From JAVBNJ01 sp031551625 (GTDB taxonomy: Bacteria; Bacteroidota; Bacteroidia; Bacteroidales; UBA932), in contig JAVBNJ010000082.1 of assembly GCA_031551625.1 (NCBI GenBank), positions 1-16,743 of the forward strand: a stretch of 16,743 nucleotides of DNA, read 5' to 3'. The notes beneath the pieces were generated by a model. That model was given only the letters and a program-made list of their open reading frames with translations. It was not told the origin of the DNA and did not search any database. Position 1 is the stretch's first letter. Every line of letters starts with the position of its first letter. Position numbers and translations under genes: made by a program. Positions 15,615 through 16,743 of this stretch are shown here, piece by piece.

Positions 15615-15872
15615 ATGAAAACAAAAATTTACTCTATTATTGCAAGCAGTATGTTAATGCTTGCAGCGTTGTTATTTTTCGCAAGTTGCGACGATGTGAG
15701 TAGCGGAGGAACCACTGAAAAATATTGCCATGACAAAGATCTACTATACTGTGATACTGATGGTGGAAAATGTTGTGACACTAGCACTCCTTGGCATGAT
15801 GGACACGGCACTTGTTACAGTTCTCAATCTTATTGCAGAGGTTCTGGCTGGGCTTGTGTAAGATGTCACTAA
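15615..15872 (+). CDS. Small cysteine-rich lipoprotein (candidate disulfide-knotted peptide)
   Basis: 85 residues. The signal peptide ends FASC, giving lipidated C25 followed by DDVSSGG. The mature part of only 60 residues has eight more cysteines: C38-x7-C46-x6-C53-C54-x12-C67-x6-C74-x6-C81-x2-C84, enough for four disulfides. The adjacent CC pair and the compact spacing recall cystine-knot or granulin-like folds, but I recognise no family. It begins 30 bases after the MauE-thioredoxin gene, on the same strand. Small peptides next to MauE/DoxX or TlpA-like redox proteins are a known theme in Bacteroidota (NVEALA-type loci), yet NVEALA is absent here. It could be a structural surface peptide, a toxin-like factor or a metal binder; function is unknown. 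Confidence 0.75.
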   Translation: MKTKIYSIIASSMLMLAALLFFASCDDVSSGGTTEKYCHDKDLLYCDTDGGKCCDTSTPWHDGHGTCYSSQSYCRGSGWACVRCH

Positions 15873-15916
15873 ATGATGAATCAAAATTATTTAAACAATA
15901 ATAAAAACAACTTATT

Positions 15917-16303
15917 ATGAAAACAACAAAATTATTCGCTTTAATTGCACTGTTATGTGTGTGTATAACATTTACCGCTTGTTCTAAAGACGAAGAAACC
16001 AATAATGCCGACATTGTGGGCACTTGGAAGATGGCGGCTATCAAAGCCGGTGGTGTGGAAATACCCGTATCTATGGCTGGAATGACACTTTCTATTACAT
16101 TTAAGTCCGATGGAACATGGTACGGGCAATCGACAGGTACGCCGGTATCATTCGGAAGCGGCACCTATAAACTGTCGGGCAATAACCTTTCCGTTAAAGA
16201 GCAGGGCATTACCTATAATTGGACAATTGCCCAACTTACTGCCAAACAGCTTGAAATTAACTGGGCGGAACAAAGTTTATCTATGATATTTGACCGGAAA
16301 TAA
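15917..16303 (+). CDS. Lipocalin-like lipoprotein (second copy)
   Basis: 128 residues. Signal peptide MKTTKLFALIALLCVCITFTAC with lipidated C22 is nearly that of the 14215 protein, followed by SKDEETNNADIVGTWKM with VGTW at 34-37. Strands GSGTYKLSGNNLSVKE and LEINWAEQSLSMIFD follow the lipocalin-like pattern in shorter form. The mature parts are more divergent from the first copy than the leaders. It sits 44 bases after the cysteine-rich lipoprotein gene. The pair of paralogs flanks the redox/peptide genes. Ligand unknown. Confidence 0.75.
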   Translation: MKTTKLFALIALLCVCITFTACSKDEETNNADIVGTWKMAAIKAGGVEIPVSMAGMTLSITFKSDGTWYGQSTGTPVSFGSGTYKLSGNNLSVKEQGITYNWTIAQLTAKQLEINWAEQSLSMIFDRK

Positions 16304-16329
16304 ACATCGTTCGCAAAGCAGACAGGATT

Positions 16330-16743
16330 ATGAGAAAACTATTTTTATTGGTAATAGTAAGTTCAGTTGTTGTTACCGGCTATGGCCAGAAACCAACGAC
16401 TGCCGTGCCAGATAAAGACCTAGAGGGAACGATTACTGCCAATATTTCGGAAAATACATTGATAGATATTCCGGGCTTTGGGCCGGGACGAATTCGTTGG
16501 GCTGCTCCTAATAACCTCTACCTTTATGCTTATGGGGGGGATAATGGGGGCGTATCTGTTTATGATATGGGAGCGATGAAAGGTTTAAGCAGTATTGCCA
16601 GTATACCTCAATCTGGTTATACCAATCCTCAAGTTATCAATAGTACGGTAGCCTGTGAGGCAGGACATGGTTATGTGCTAAAACTTCAGAATAATGCAGG
16701 TACTATATATGTTCGCCTTTATGTAGAAGAATCTCTAATCAAC
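16330..16743 (+). CDS. Secreted Bacteroidota protein, DUF5036-like (3' truncated)
   Basis: 138 residues are visible from the ATG at 16330; the frame is still open at the window edge. The signal peptide is MRKLFLLVIVSSVVVTGYGQ, with no lipobox cysteine. The mature part has ITANISENTLIDIPG, RIRWAAPNNLYLYAYGG, YDMGAMKGLSSI, IPQSGYTNPQV, VACEAGHGYVLKL and IYVRLYVEESL. The pairs GAMKGL...I.IP.SG and VACE.GHGYV...VRLYV match my memory of a Bacteroidales-specific secreted family annotated as DUF5036, but I cannot verify it. It lies 26 bases after the second lipocalin-like gene, so it is in the same operon. Function unknown. Confidence 0.65.
   Translation, partial: MRKLFLLVIVSSVVVTGYGQKPTTAVPDKDLEGTITANISENTLIDIPGFGPGRIRWAAPNNLYLYAYGGDNGGVSVYDMGAMKGLSSIASIPQSGYTNPQVINSTVACEAGHGYVLKLQNNAGTIYVRLYVEESLIN

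Noticed and set aside
1..16743. CRISPR arrays, tRNA, rRNA or complete insertion sequences
   Set aside because: I read for regular spaced repeats, tRNA cloverleaf signatures and transposase motifs on both strands and found none.

Overview
The window looks like a chromosomal stretch from a Bacteroidota genome, most likely order Bacteroidales. Reasons seen directly: several -7 boxes of the TAnnTTTG type (TATCTTTG before the Ca2+ pump, before the beta-propeller lipoprotein and elsewhere), A-rich leaders instead of strong Shine-Dalgarno sites, many lipoproteins with the XXXC-type lipobox, FISUMP domains, and MauE/DoxX-thioredoxin and DUF5036-like proteins typical of this phylum. I cannot name the genus from sequence alone.

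Layout. (1) Positions 2-838 hold the C-terminal end of a large secreted/surface protein ending in a FISUMP-type domain. (2) Positions 929-3884, minus strand, hold a phospholipase C-like protein joined to a probable outer-membrane beta-barrel, and a YqhD-like iron-dependent alcohol dehydrogenase. (3) Positions 3993-7090, plus strand, hold a type IIA Ca2+ P-type ATPase and a small lipoprotein. (4) Positions 7110-9020, minus strand, hold a GNAT acetyltransferase, an intergenic patch of AATTCGTG-type repeats interrupted by small palindromes, then a two-gene unit of a polytopic membrane protein (possibly Mpv17-like) and a nitroreductase. (5) Positions 9217-11550 encode a large lipoprotein with a beta-propeller-like periplasmic part, one membrane helix and an orphan cytoplasmic tail. 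(6) Positions 11551-12108 carry no convincing protein gene but contain a good promoter and a 119-nt long interrupted hairpin, which I interpret as a structured small RNA, possibly of the 6S type. (7) Positions 12109-16743 form one probable operon led by an XRE regulator: an outer-membrane beta-barrel, a FISUMP protein sharing its N-terminal domain with the barrel, a lipocalin-like lipoprotein, a MauE-thioredoxin fusion, an 85-residue lipoprotein with eight mature cysteines, a second lipocalin-like lipoprotein, and a 3'-truncated secreted protein.

The most interesting part is region 7. A regulator is followed without obvious internal promoters by envelope proteins, with 1-nt stop/start overlaps at two junctions. 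A membrane-anchored disulfide oxidoreductase (CGC plus CSNC) sits directly before a small cysteine-rich lipoprotein, suggesting an enzyme/substrate pair for making a disulfide-knotted surface peptide. The upstream structured RNA region has two mutually exclusive pairings and its own promoter. All functional links in region 7 are inferred from gene order and motifs.
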